A stretch of DNA of 64,000 nucleotides from Exiguobacterium sp. FSL W8-0210 (GTDB lineage Bacteria; Bacillota; Bacilli; Exiguobacteriales; Exiguobacteriaceae): positions 2,707,001 through 2,771,000 of the forward strand of contig NZ_JBBOUK010000001.1 of NCBI RefSeq assembly GCF_038006045.1. Direction: 5' to 3'. This document shows positions 9,607-17,656 of the stretch, one piece after another; within the stretch, counting starts at the first letter, position 1, and every line of letters starts with the position of its first letter. Below the pieces are notes generated by a model, which worked only from the letters and a program-made list of their open reading frames with translations, was not told where the DNA came from and did no database searches. The position numbers and the translations under genes were made by a program.

Positions 9607-10533
9607 TCATTCCATATCAAGTGAATACCGCAATGCTGTCTGTGTTTCTTTCAGTGAATCATCTGTCGGATGCCAGTAGTAAATGCCGTCACCCTCTTTT
9701 CCACCTGTTCCTTCAAGCTTTAAGTTCTTTTGGTTACGGAAAGCGTCCATATAATCAAAGGCTAGCGTCCGCATCGGTTTGAACGAAACGTTCGTTTGAG
9801 CGTTCTTCCCGACGACGTCCATGATCGCATTGAAGTTACTAATCGACACATCTGAAGATAATTTACCTACTACTTGCTCGATGACTTGACGTTGACGCAT
9901 TTGTCGACCGAAGTCACCACGTGGATCTTCGTAACGCATCCGCGTGTATTTAAGAGCATCTGCTCCTGTTAAATTGATTTTCCCAACAGAAAAATGTGTA
10001 CCAGCACTCGTAAAGTCTAAATCATTATAAACCGTTACACCACCGACTGCATCAACCAAGGACGTGAACCCTTCCATGTTGATTTCTGCATAGTAGTTAA
10101 TTGGGATATTAAGAAACTTTTCGACTGTCTTGATTGCCATCTCCGGTCCACCAAATGAATAGGCATGGTTGATTTTATCATTTGTTCCTTTTCCGACGAT
10201 ATCAACCTTCGTGTCCCGGGGAATACTGATCAATCGACTTTCATTTCGTGTCGGGTTCAATGTCATGACCATGATTGAGTCACTACGCCCGCGCTCGCCT
10301 GGACGTTGGTCGACACCAAGTAACAGAACCGACACCGGCTTTTGCTCTTCGACGACTTTGTCTCCCGTATTCTTGACGGGTGATTGAATTTTTTTGACCG
10401 TTTGGTCGACTTGATAATATGTATAGCCGATGAATCCACCGACACCGACGACGAGGACAAGCGCAATCAATAGCATGATTTTCAGTGGCGTCCAGCGTTT
10501 TTTCATCTTACGTCTTTTTTTGACTCGTTCCAA
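9607..10533 (-). CDS. LytR-CpsA-Psr (LCP) family cell-wall polymer ligase
   Basis: About 308 residues. LCP enzymes move undecaprenyl-linked teichoic acid or capsule polymers onto peptidoglycan on the outer face of the membrane. There is a basic N-terminus, one membrane helix at about 17-38, then the LCP domain with LLLGVDQRPGERGRSDSIM, SIPRDTKVDI and GRQMRQRQVIEQV, which hold the arginines and aspartates that bind the pyrophosphate lipid. The first codon is probably the TTG at 10533, supported by an upstream GAAGGGA; an ATG nine codons in lacks a good site. A strong promoter lies upstream. Its place beside the cps genes fits attachment of their product. Confidence 0.92.
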   Translation of the reverse strand: MERVKKRRKMKKRWTPLKIMLLIALVLVVGVGGFIGYTYYQVDQTVKKIQSPVKNTGDKVVEEQKPVSVLLLGVDQRPGERGRSDSIMVMTLNPTRNESRLISIPRDTKVDIVGKGTNDKINHAYSFGGPEMAIKTVEKFLNIPINYYAEINMEGFTSLVDAVGGVTVYNDLDFTSAGTHFSVGKINLTGADALKYTRMRYEDPRGDFGRQMRQRQVIEQVVGKLSSDVSISNFNAIMDVVGKNAQTNVSFKPMRTLAFDYMDAFRNQKNLKLEGTGGKEGDGIYYWHPTDDSLKETQTALRYSLDME

Positions 10534-10602
10534 CTGCGTCCATTCCCTTCTGTGTTTTGCTTCTCGTTAATATCGGTTGTGTATGAAAAGACTTACAGTC
10601 CG

Positions 10603-10633
10603 AGTATAACGAAATTTAAGCGTGATTTGTCAA
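10603..10633 (-). promoter_or_regulatory. SigA-type promoter of the LCP gene
   Basis: Minus strand: perfect TTGACA (10628-10633) and TATACT (10603-10608) separated by 19 bp. It lies about 70-100 bp upstream of the LCP start and just beyond the terminator of the tandem-paralogue operon. Confidence 0.6.
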
Positions 10634-10652
10634 AAACGGGAAAAGATGAAAA

Positions 10653-10681
10653 AAAGAGCCTATCGTTCAGATAAGCTCTTT
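10653..10681 (-). terminator. Terminator of the subtilase / GMT-repeat paralogue operon
   Basis: AAAGAGCCTATC (10653-10664) pairs with GATAAGCTCTTT (10670-10681) with one mismatch, followed by Ts on the minus strand. It stands directly after the last of the five paralogues; none was found between them. Confidence 0.85.
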
Positions 10682-10687
10682 CGTTCA

Positions 10688-11374
10688 TTAGAGTGATGTT
10701 TGACTTTCTACCGTGTATGTTTTCTTTTCATAGTCATAGTTCATAATGACGAGTTTACGTTGAGTTGTCGAAGTCGGGAATACGTATGTTTTCGAGAGTG
10801 CTTTAATTCCGAGTCCATAGTCCAGTTCTTGTTTCGATTGAATCGATGTCCAGTCAATCGAATCCACTCCTGTCCACTCACCAAGACCAGTTCCAGATAA
10901 TACTGCATCCAATTGTTTCTCCGTCATACCCGTCTTGATTTTCTTTCCTTTGAGCAATTTCATCTTACTTTCACGCGCACCTGAGTAAGTATCAACACGA
11001 AACAGATCTAACGACTTTCCTGTCAGACGATAAACCGAACTGTTCTTTTTCGTCATGAACTGGAAAACAGACATATTCGTGAAGTTCTTTTCATCAGAGA
11101 ACGTGTATGCCGTTGTTTTTTGACCTTGTGAAACGGTTGTATACTCTGCTTTTTTCTTTAGTACCGTCGAACCACTCTTTTTCGTCAGCTGCTTCTTATA
11201 TTCTTTCCCATAGATGACTTTTGCCGCTTGCTCGATTGTCATCCCCGCTTTTAATGCTGTGTAACGGTCGGTTACTTTTGTTTCGTCTTTTGTCGCTGCA
11301 GAGGCTACTCCTCCGAATAAAGTTGTTCCTGCGATTACTGTTGCTACTGCAACTTTCGTAAATGTCGTTTTCAT
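10688..11374 (-). CDS. Secreted double GMT-repeat (BamE/BLIP-like) protein, paralogue 5 of 5
   Basis: 228 residues with a signal peptide ending ASAAT near residue 28. Two copies of the motif that marks the SmpA/OmlA(BamE)-BLIP-like fold follow: LKAGMTIEQAAKVIYG (about 41-56) and IKTGMTEKQLDAVLSG (about 145-160), each leading into a beta-rich stretch. The first copy continues into YKKQLTKKSGSTVL, conserved in the tandem neighbours. No catalytic residues are apparent. Last gene of a probable six-gene operon headed by a subtilase. Function unknown; the fold family includes protein-protein binders and the beta-lactamase inhibitor BLIP, so a binding role is possible. Confidence 0.85.
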   Translation of the reverse strand: MKTTFTKVAVATVIAGTTLFGGVASAATKDETKVTDRYTALKAGMTIEQAAKVIYGKEYKKQLTKKSGSTVLKKKAEYTTVSQGQKTTAYTFSDEKNFTNMSVFQFMTKKNSSVYRLTGKSLDLFRVDTYSGARESKMKLLKGKKIKTGMTEKQLDAVLSGTGLGEWTGVDSIDWTSIQSKQELDYGLGIKALSKTYVFPTSTTQRKLVIMNYDYEKKTYTVESQTSL

Positions 11375-11389
11375 GTTCCTATCCCCTTT

Positions 11390-12079
11390 TTAGAATGTCT
11401 CGTGATTTTCAATAACGTAGGCTTTCTTTTTCGTGTCATAGCTCAGCTCAACGTAAACGCGTGATTTCGTTGATTTTTGGAAGACATACAATTTTCCTTT
11501 AAACGCTTCAATCTCATATGCTTTGATTTCTTTCGCACTGAAGACGATTCGTGCATCTTCCTCAAGCAATCCAGCCCACTCCCCAAGACCAGAACCTGAA
11601 AGCACAGCATCGAGTTGTTTCTCCGTCATTCCCGTCTTGATTTTAGCGCCCGCGTTTAATTTCCGTGTACTCTCGCGGTATTCAGAATATGTATTCCGTC
11701 CCATTTCGACTTGTTTCGAGATAAGACGATAGACGGAATCGTTCTTTTTCGTCATAAAACCGAGCGACATCAAAGTCGGAGGAATCTTTGCCTTCCGATC
11801 ATAGATTTCGTAATAAATTTCTTTACGCTTATCTTCAACGTCCTTAAACTCTTCTTTCGTCTTTAGTACTTGTGAACCGCTTTTCGTTGTTAATTGCTTT
11901 TTGTAGTCTTTGCCGTATAAGACTTTTGCGACTTGCTCCATCGTCATACCCGCTTTAAGTGCTGTGTATTGATTTGTCGCTGTTGTCTCGACTTTCGTCG
12001 CCGCCGATGCCGTTCCACTAAAGAGTGTTGATCCCGCGATGATTGTCGCCACTGTGATTTTCATGAAGGTCGTGTTCAT
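11390..12079 (-). CDS. Secreted double GMT-repeat (BamE/BLIP-like) protein, paralogue 4 of 5
   Basis: 229 residues. Very close to the next gene downstream: the same signal peptide pattern (VATIIAGSTLFSG then ASAA), LKAGMTMEQVAKVLYG, a YKKQLTTKSGSQVL block, and IKTGMTEKQLDAVLSGSGLG in the second half. The gap to paralogue 5 is only 15 bp. The central segment between the two repeats is the part that differs most from its relatives. Exported; no wall anchor or membrane helix beyond the signal peptide, so it is released or loosely held. The similarity of 4 and 5 suggests the most recent duplication. Confidence 0.85.
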   Translation of the reverse strand: MNTTFMKITVATIIAGSTLFSGTASAATKVETTATNQYTALKAGMTMEQVAKVLYGKDYKKQLTTKSGSQVLKTKEEFKDVEDKRKEIYYEIYDRKAKIPPTLMSLGFMTKKNDSVYRLISKQVEMGRNTYSEYRESTRKLNAGAKIKTGMTEKQLDAVLSGSGLGEWAGLLEEDARIVFSAKEIKAYEIEAFKGKLYVFQKSTKSRVYVELSYDTKKKAYVIENHETF

Positions 12080-12094
12080 ACTTTACTCTCCTTT

Positions 12095-12796
12095 TTAATA
12101 CTGACTATGATCTTCGACACGATACGCTTTCTTTTCCGTGTCATAGATAAAAAAGATGTATTGCCATTTGTTTGTTGCCGTCGGAAAAACGTATGATTTC
12201 GTATGAATGATCGTCGCTTTCCCTGCTTTGACTTCTTTTTTTCGAAGAACGGATGTCGTATCGACGTGACCGAGTGTTCCGAATGCCCCGAGCCCTTTCC
12301 CTGTCAATACTCGATCGACTTGTTGTTCCGTCATTCCGTTTTTGATTTTCGCACCTTTGATTAGTTTGCGATCACTCGTCCGGAATCCGGCTGCTGTGTC
12401 ACGCTTGAACTCCATTTGTTTCATCGTCAGCCGATACTTCGTTCCGCCCGTCTCCGTCATGAACATCAGGACACCGATTGCTGATGGGAATTCCACTTTT
12501 CGATTCACGAGATCATAAATTAGGACGTTCCGATCCCATTCCTCCATCTCGATTTCTGTGTTCAATCGTAAGACTTGTGAACCGTTTTTCATCTTCAGTT
12601 GTTTTTTATACGTCTTGCCATAGAGGATTTTGGCGACTTGCTCCACTGTCATCCCCGGTTTTAAAGCACGATATTGTTTTGTCGCGATCGTCTCAGCTTT
12701 CGTTGCAGCACCCGCCGTTACTGGATTGAGGCAAACTATTGCGATCAGTACCATGAGAAGCCGTCGTTTGACGTTCCACTTCTGCATCCATTTCAC
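12095..12796 (-). CDS. Secreted double GMT-repeat (BamE/BLIP-like) protein, paralogue 3 of 5
   Basis: 233 residues with an N-terminal signal peptide (LLMVLIAIVCLNPVTAGAA). The first repeat reads LKPGMTVEQVAKILYG, followed by YKKQLKMKNGSQVL; the second is IKNGMTEQQVDRVLTGKGLG. The second-half Glu-Lys of relatives is Glu-Gln here. Separated from paralogue 4 by 15 bp. It belongs to the same array and the same function is expected. The N-terminus starts MKWMQKWNVKRR, which is more basic than in the neighbours. Confidence 0.84.
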   Translation of the reverse strand: MKWMQKWNVKRRLLMVLIAIVCLNPVTAGAATKAETIATKQYRALKPGMTVEQVAKILYGKTYKKQLKMKNGSQVLRLNTEIEMEEWDRNVLIYDLVNRKVEFPSAIGVLMFMTETGGTKYRLTMKQMEFKRDTAAGFRTSDRKLIKGAKIKNGMTEQQVDRVLTGKGLGAFGTLGHVDTTSVLRKKEVKAGKATIIHTKSYVFPTATNKWQYIFFIYDTEKKAYRVEDHSQY

Positions 12797-12817
12797 TCAC
12801 TTTCTGTTGCACGTGCT

Positions 12818-13516
12818 TTAGTTCTTCGCCTTAATCGTCCGCATGTCACTGATTTCGTAGGTTTTCGCTTGTTCGTTATACGTCAACTCGACATGTTTCC
12901 ATTTGTCTATCGTCGATTTAAAGACATATTCTTTGATCCGAGACACTTCAGCAAACCCACGTTTTTGTTCGTCCAGCGTATAAGCAGACGCTGTATCCAT
13001 ATGACCGAGCATCGTCCAGTTGCCAAGATCCTTCCCCGTCAATTTCGCATCGAGCTCTTTTTCCGTCATCCCGTTCTGAAGCGCGGCACCTTTGACGAGC
13101 GATCGTGTACTTTCGCGATACCCTGTCTTCGTCTTCCGTTCGATGAACAAGCCTTTCGTCACTAAGCGATACTTCGTACTCTTCTGTTTCGTCATGAATT
13201 GTAAGACCAGTTCAGTCGGGGGATGTGTTGTTGTCGAATCGGAGAGGACATGGATCAATTGCTTATGTCCTTCTTCATCCCCTTCGAAGTTGATTGGAAG
13301 TTTAAGAACAGTCGATCCGTTTCTTTTCTTCAGGTGTTTCTGATACGACTTGCCATACAGGACTTGCGCGACTTGTTCCATCGTCATTCCATTTTTCAAG
13401 CCCTTGTACTGTGTCGTCGCAAGCGTTTCTGCTTTTGTTGCTGCGGATACTGTTCCTGGAACAAACAGACCAAGCAACAGTACTAAACAGAGTGACACTA
13501 TCATAATGCGTTTCAT
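12818..13516 (-). CDS. Secreted double GMT-repeat (BamE/BLIP-like) protein, paralogue 2 of 5
   Basis: 232 residues, signal peptide IMIVSLCLVLLLGLFVPG cleaved about at SAA. LKNGMTMEQVAQVLYG plus YQKHLKKRNGSTVL form repeat one, LQNGMTEKELDAKLTGKDLG repeat two. The C-terminus KTYEISDMRTIKAKN is longer and more basic than in 3-5. Gap of 21 bp to the next gene and 44 bp to the previous. Nothing in it suggests an enzyme. Confidence 0.84.
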   Translation of the reverse strand: MKRIMIVSLCLVLLLGLFVPGTVSAATKAETLATTQYKGLKNGMTMEQVAQVLYGKSYQKHLKKRNGSTVLKLPINFEGDEEGHKQLIHVLSDSTTTHPPTELVLQFMTKQKSTKYRLVTKGLFIERKTKTGYRESTRSLVKGAALQNGMTEKELDAKLTGKDLGNWTMLGHMDTASAYTLDEQKRGFAEVSRIKEYVFKSTIDKWKHVELTYNEQAKTYEISDMRTIKAKN

Positions 13517-13560
13517 ACCTGTTTCCTACTCCCCTCGATGACTCCATGAATCATCATTAT

Positions 13561-14244
13561 TCATTTTTCATACTTCAATGAAATCCCGATTTCTGTATCC
13601 ACCTCATATCGCTTTTTCTGCGTGTTATAGGACAAGGTGACGACCTGCATCTTTTTCGAATGCGACCGGTGGAATTGATAGATTTTATAGCGTCCATTTT
13701 TCATCGGACTTTTTTTAATGACGGACGAAACGTTCCAACTCAAATACATCGACACCTGTCCGAGCTTTTTGCCGGACACCAGTTGGTCGAGTTGTTTCTC
13801 CGTCATCCCGTGGCGTAATGACGCCGGCTTCATGAGTGTCCGGCTATTTTCATACAAGCCATTTTCCGTATCGGCTTGGTAGTACAGCGCTTTTTGTGTC
13901 AGATAATATGTCTTCTGGTGCTGTTTCGTACTAAATTCAAGAAGCGTTGTCGTTGGAAGGTCTTTGGAGGGGCGATCCAGTACGTATCCGAGGGACCGAT
14001 ACCCTTGTTCGTTATCGGTCGTTCCCGGTTTTTTCGTAAAGACGACGCTACCATTTTGTTTCTTGATGTATTTCCGGTACCCCTTTCCATATATTGTATT
14101 CGCGACTTCCGTTAGCGTCATACCGAACTTAAGTGCTTTGTACTCTTGTTTGATCTGCAGTGCTTCCTTTGACGCTGCTTGTCCTTCGAGTGTCCCACTG
14201 AAACAAAGGACACCAATCAGGAAAACACATAGAATACGTTTCAT
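13561..14244 (-). CDS. Secreted double GMT-repeat (BamE/BLIP-like) protein, paralogue 1 of 5, most divergent
   Basis: 227 residues with a signal peptide (ILCVFLIGVLCFSGTLEGQAA). Repeats are LKFGMTLTEVANTIYG with YRKYIKKQNGSVVF, and LRHGMTEKQLDQLVSGKKLG. It is the copy closest to the subtilase gene (17 bp gap) and the most diverged of the five, both between the repeats and at the C-terminus (TEIGISLKYEK). That order, protease then divergent copy then similar copies, fits an array that grew outward by duplication at its distal end. Confidence 0.84.
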   Translation of the reverse strand: MKRILCVFLIGVLCFSGTLEGQAASKEALQIKQEYKALKFGMTLTEVANTIYGKGYRKYIKKQNGSVVFTKKPGTTDNEQGYRSLGYVLDRPSKDLPTTTLLEFSTKQHQKTYYLTQKALYYQADTENGLYENSRTLMKPASLRHGMTEKQLDQLVSGKKLGQVSMYLSWNVSSVIKKSPMKNGRYKIYQFHRSHSKKMQVVTLSYNTQKKRYEVDTEIGISLKYEK

Positions 14245-14261
14245 CGTTCGACCTACTTTCC

Positions 14262-15821
14262 TTATTTCACGAGCTGAACGGCACGATCAGCATTCAAGCG
14301 ACCGTATCCGTACGTCGTGTCGCGACCTTTTTTGCCGAGGTCCTTCGCTGACTTCCGAAGAATCGATTCGACGTCCGTCACTTTGATACTTGGCTTTAAG
14401 CTATAGAGGACACTCGCGACACCTGCGACATGCGGTGTTGCCATCGATGTGCCACTCCAAAAGATCGATTCGCCGTCTTGCAAATAACTCGCGATATCTT
14501 GTCCCGGTGCGACGAGATCCAGTCCTTCGCCATAGTTCGAAAACGACGCTCGTTTATCGAATCGGTTCGTCGCCCCGACCGAGAACGCATATTTCGAACG
14601 TGCCGGATAGGACAGTTTCGATGCGCCTTCATTGCCGGTTGCTGCTGCGACGAAGATTCCTTTTTTGCGCGCTTCTGCTAAAGCATCTTCAATCGCTAAG
14701 GAGACACCGCCACCACCAAGACTCAAGTTGATGACTTTTGCCTTTTGTTTCACAGCGAACAGAATGCCTTTCGCGATATTCGAGTTCGAAGCGTAGTTAT
14801 TGCGCGAAATGACCTTAATCGGAATGATGCTCGCCCGATCATTGATCCCCGTCATCCCGTAACCATTGTTCGATGCTGCGGCAATGACACCCGCGACGTG
14901 TGTACCGTGTCCATGATCGTCATAAGCGAGCTGTCGCTTATGAACGAAATCGTATCCGAGATCCATCCGGACGCGTCCGGCGAAATCCGCATAGGTCGGA
15001 TTAATCCCCGTATCGACGACTGCTACACGAACGGTCGAACGTGACTTGTTGGCAATCCGTTTGACCATCGCGTGATAACCGATATCGGCTCCTTTAACGC
15101 CTCCGCGTTGTCCGGTGTTTTTTAATGCCCACTGGACCGATTGGAACGGATCGGTACTGAGTAACTTCATCGGTTGATCGAGTTCGACGTACCGGACGCT
15201 CTTCGTTTTTTCCAGTTGGCGTTTGGCTGCCATCGCTTGGATGAAGCTGTTGTAGGAAAACTTCTCGAGCCGTAACGTACTATCAATCGTTTCGTGATCA
15301 GTAGCCCGTGACGTCTGTGACAACGTACTCGCTTTCGTCGCCCCGTTCAGACGAACGACGAGACTCGTTGCCTGTCCGGTTGTCGTTGATTTTGTCGCGT
15401 ATTCGCGAATGGGTTCAAGGCGTTCGAGTTTATAGGGAATCGTAAAAGCTTTATTCTTCGCCCCCGTCACTTCGATGTATTGTCGCCCACTCCATGTCAG
15501 TGGGAAAAAGAGTGTTTGTTTACTATTCGCATACCGCGCATATGGATCTTTTTGTTTGTATTCCGTCTGCGACGTATAAACGGTCGCTTTTTTGGAAGCG
15601 TCAAAGGCGAACTTCAAGTGTGTTCCACCTGACAGATACGTCTTCGTATCAAAATAGAACAAGGCTTTCCCGCTCGCATCGAACGTTCCTTTGATGTAGC
15701 CTTTTTTCGTTTTCGCTTCGATGGCTGGGACTTTTTTCGCCGTTGTCGCAGCCTCTGTCGTATCCCATGTATATGTACCAAATGCACTCACGAGGAGAGC
15801 ACTGACGATGACCTGTTTCAT
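14262..15821 (-). CDS. Secreted subtilisin-like serine protease (S8)
   Basis: 519 residues. Signal peptide ends at TTEAAT near 25. The catalytic triad is complete: Asp270 in VAVVDTGIN, His305 in HGHGTHVAG, Ser459 in SGTSMATPHVAG, with oxyanion Asn397 in ATGNEG. Between signal and catalytic domain are about 225 residues: a beta domain with FYFDTKTYLSGGTH and LFFPLTWSGRQYIEV, then a short inhibitor-like propeptide segment just before WALKNTGQ. Start has AAGGAG at normal spacing and a TATAAT upstream. It probably heads the operon containing the five GMT-repeat proteins. Confidence 0.93.
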   Translation of the reverse strand: MKQVIVSALLVSAFGTYTWDTTEAATTAKKVPAIEAKTKKGYIKGTFDASGKALFYFDTKTYLSGGTHLKFAFDASKKATVYTSQTEYKQKDPYARYANSKQTLFFPLTWSGRQYIEVTGAKNKAFTIPYKLERLEPIREYATKSTTTGQATSLVVRLNGATKASTLSQTSRATDHETIDSTLRLEKFSYNSFIQAMAAKRQLEKTKSVRYVELDQPMKLLSTDPFQSVQWALKNTGQRGGVKGADIGYHAMVKRIANKSRSTVRVAVVDTGINPTYADFAGRVRMDLGYDFVHKRQLAYDDHGHGTHVAGVIAAASNNGYGMTGINDRASIIPIKVISRNNYASNSNIAKGILFAVKQKAKVINLSLGGGGVSLAIEDALAEARKKGIFVAAATGNEGASKLSYPARSKYAFSVGATNRFDKRASFSNYGEGLDLVAPGQDIASYLQDGESIFWSGTSMATPHVAGVASVLYSLKPSIKVTDVESILRKSAKDLGKKGRDTTYGYGRLNADRAVQLVK

Positions 15822-15854
15822 TTGATTTCACTCCTTATCGTTGTATCCTTTTTC

Positions 15855-15860
15855 ATTATA
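15855..15860 (-). promoter_or_regulatory. -10 element upstream of the subtilase/GMT-repeat operon
   Basis: A perfect TATAAT on the minus strand about 35 bp upstream of the protease ATG, in a 100-bp gap after the terminator of the other protease gene. No clear -35 is seen. Confidence 0.4.
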
Positions 15861-15921
15861 ATGGAAAAAATTGATTTTCCTAGTTCTTTTTACCTCTATC
15901 AATCAATGAATTGACTGAAAA

Positions 15922-15949
15922 AAGAAGCCCTGTTCGCACAGGACTTCTT
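15922..15949 (-). terminator. Terminator of the upstream subtilase gene
   Basis: AAGAAGCCCTGT (15922-15933) pairs with ACAGGACTTCTT (15938-15949) around TCGC with one mismatch, then Ts on the minus strand. Confidence 0.87.
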
Positions 15950-15956
15950 GACTGCA

Positions 15957-17531
15957 TTAAGGGATTAGTTTGACGGCGTTATCGGTATTCAAACGACCGG
16001 CACCATAACTCGTATCATAGCCTTTTTTACCGAGATCCTTCGCTGATTTCTTGAGGATACTTTCCACACTACTTGCCTTCAAGGACGGCTTCAGACTGAT
16101 CATAAGACTCGCGACACCCGCGACGTGTGGCGTCGCCATCGAAGTACCACTTCCATATAACAGCTCCCCATCTGCAAGGTAGCTTGGGATCGAGACACCT
16201 GGAGCGACGAGGTCCAGTCCCGTTCCGTAATTCGAGAACGAGGCTTTCGTATCTTTTCGTCCGGTTGCACCGACCGACAAGACATATTTCGAACGGGCCG
16301 GATATGCGACCGTTCCGCGTCCTTCGTTCCCGGAAGCAGCGACGATCAGGATGTTCTTCTTGACTGCCGCTGCTAATGCCGACTCGATCGATTTCGAAGA
16401 AGAACTACCGCCGAGACTCATGTTGATGACTCGGGCACCTTGTTTCGTTGCATGCTGGATGCCTTTGACGAGTCCCGACACCGAACCAGCCCCTGACTCA
16501 TCGAGCACCTTGATCGGAATCAACGTCGTCATCGGATTGATGCCGGTCATCCCGTACGTATTATTTCCACCCGCTGCAATAATTCCGGCGATGTGTGAAC
16601 CATGTCCGTTGTCATCCCACGCTGTCTTATCGCCATTGATGAAATCATAGCCGAGATCCATCCGGACTTTACCTGCGAAGTCGGCATACGTCGGATTGAT
16701 GCCGGAGTCGAGAACTGCGACTTTCGTTGCAGACAGCTTCTTGCCTTTGATGCGTTTTTGCATGGCGACGAAGCCGATGTCTGCTCCTTTCAGTCCCTTC
16801 TTTTGTCCCGTGTTCTGCAGCGACCATTGATGTTTTTGATAGGCGTCGACACCGAAGGCTTGAATCGGTGCATCGAACTCCGCGAACGCCACGCTGTTCG
16901 ATCGCTCGAACTTTTTCTTCGCTGCTTCAGCGTCAGCATAGGAATTATAGACGAGTCGTTCGATGCGGAGCTCAGACGCTAATGATTCGACTTTTGAGGC
17001 CCCGAACGATTGCGCCCGCATTGCACCAGAACGTGTCTGAACAAGTAACGCCGGTTTGACTGCTTTGACGGCAGCCGTCATCGATTCCTCAATCGGTTCA
17101 TAACGCGAGACGTAGGCGGGAACAGAATAACGGTCGCCCGGATAGCCTTCGAGGACTAAGTACTGCCGTCCGCTCCAACTGAGTGGGAAGTAGAGTGTAT
17201 CGTCCGTAACTTGATAGTAGCGGTTGTAGACGCGACCTGCTTCCGCGTCGGCTTTGCTGGCGAACATCGTTCCGTACGTATCGTAGTCGAGTTCGAACTC
17301 AAAGTGCGTCCCTTTTGCGACAAACTCCTTCGCATCAAAATACCATACGGCAAATCCATCCGAGTCGAAACGACCTGTCAAAGCACTCCCAGCTTGTTTC
17401 GAAAACGCTGGAACTTCCTTTGCCTTAATTAGTGTTGCCGGACGAATCATTTCCTGCTTTTCAAGCGCCTTGACTGGTAGCGTACTACAGATCAAACCAA
17501 GCGCTAAGCTCCCTGCTATCCATGTGCGCAT
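15957..17531 (-). CDS. Secreted subtilisin-like serine protease (S8), second copy
   Basis: About 524 residues. A close paralogue of the neighbouring protease with the same layout: signal peptide, beta domain with WYFDAKEFVAKGTHFEFE and LYFPLSWSGRQYLVL, propeptide region, then the S8 domain with VLDSGINPTYADF, HGSHIAG and GTSMATPHVAG. The His motif has Ser-His-Ile instead of the usual Thr-His-Val, a conservative change. Two ATGs stand in tandem; the second (17529-17531) has GGAGG seven bases upstream and is preferred. It is transcribed alone, bounded by terminators on both sides. Confidence 0.92.
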   Translation of the reverse strand: MRTWIAGSLALGLICSTLPVKALEKQEMIRPATLIKAKEVPAFSKQAGSALTGRFDSDGFAVWYFDAKEFVAKGTHFEFELDYDTYGTMFASKADAEAGRVYNRYYQVTDDTLYFPLSWSGRQYLVLEGYPGDRYSVPAYVSRYEPIEESMTAAVKAVKPALLVQTRSGAMRAQSFGASKVESLASELRIERLVYNSYADAEAAKKKFERSNSVAFAEFDAPIQAFGVDAYQKHQWSLQNTGQKKGLKGADIGFVAMQKRIKGKKLSATKVAVLDSGINPTYADFAGKVRMDLGYDFINGDKTAWDDNGHGSHIAGIIAAGGNNTYGMTGINPMTTLIPIKVLDESGAGSVSGLVKGIQHATKQGARVINMSLGGSSSSKSIESALAAAVKKNILIVAASGNEGRGTVAYPARSKYVLSVGATGRKDTKASFSNYGTGLDLVAPGVSIPSYLADGELLYGSGTSMATPHVAGVASLMISLKPSLKASSVESILKKSAKDLGKKGYDTSYGAGRLNTDNAVKLIP

Positions 17532-17626
17532 CATCGTTCCTCCCTCTAGGTCTTTCTTACCAATACCCGGATTAGATGGAATTATGTGGAATATATTGAA
17601 ACATTGACGCAAATCATAAAAAAACA

Positions 17627-17647
17627 CCACTCTCGTGTTGAGAGTGG
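17627..17647 (-). terminator. Terminator of the glucanotransferase gene
   Basis: Perfect eight-base stem CCACTCTC (17627-17634) with GAGAGTGG (17640-17647), five-base loop, T run on the minus strand. Confidence 0.85.
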
Positions 17648-17656
17648 CGCTTGATG

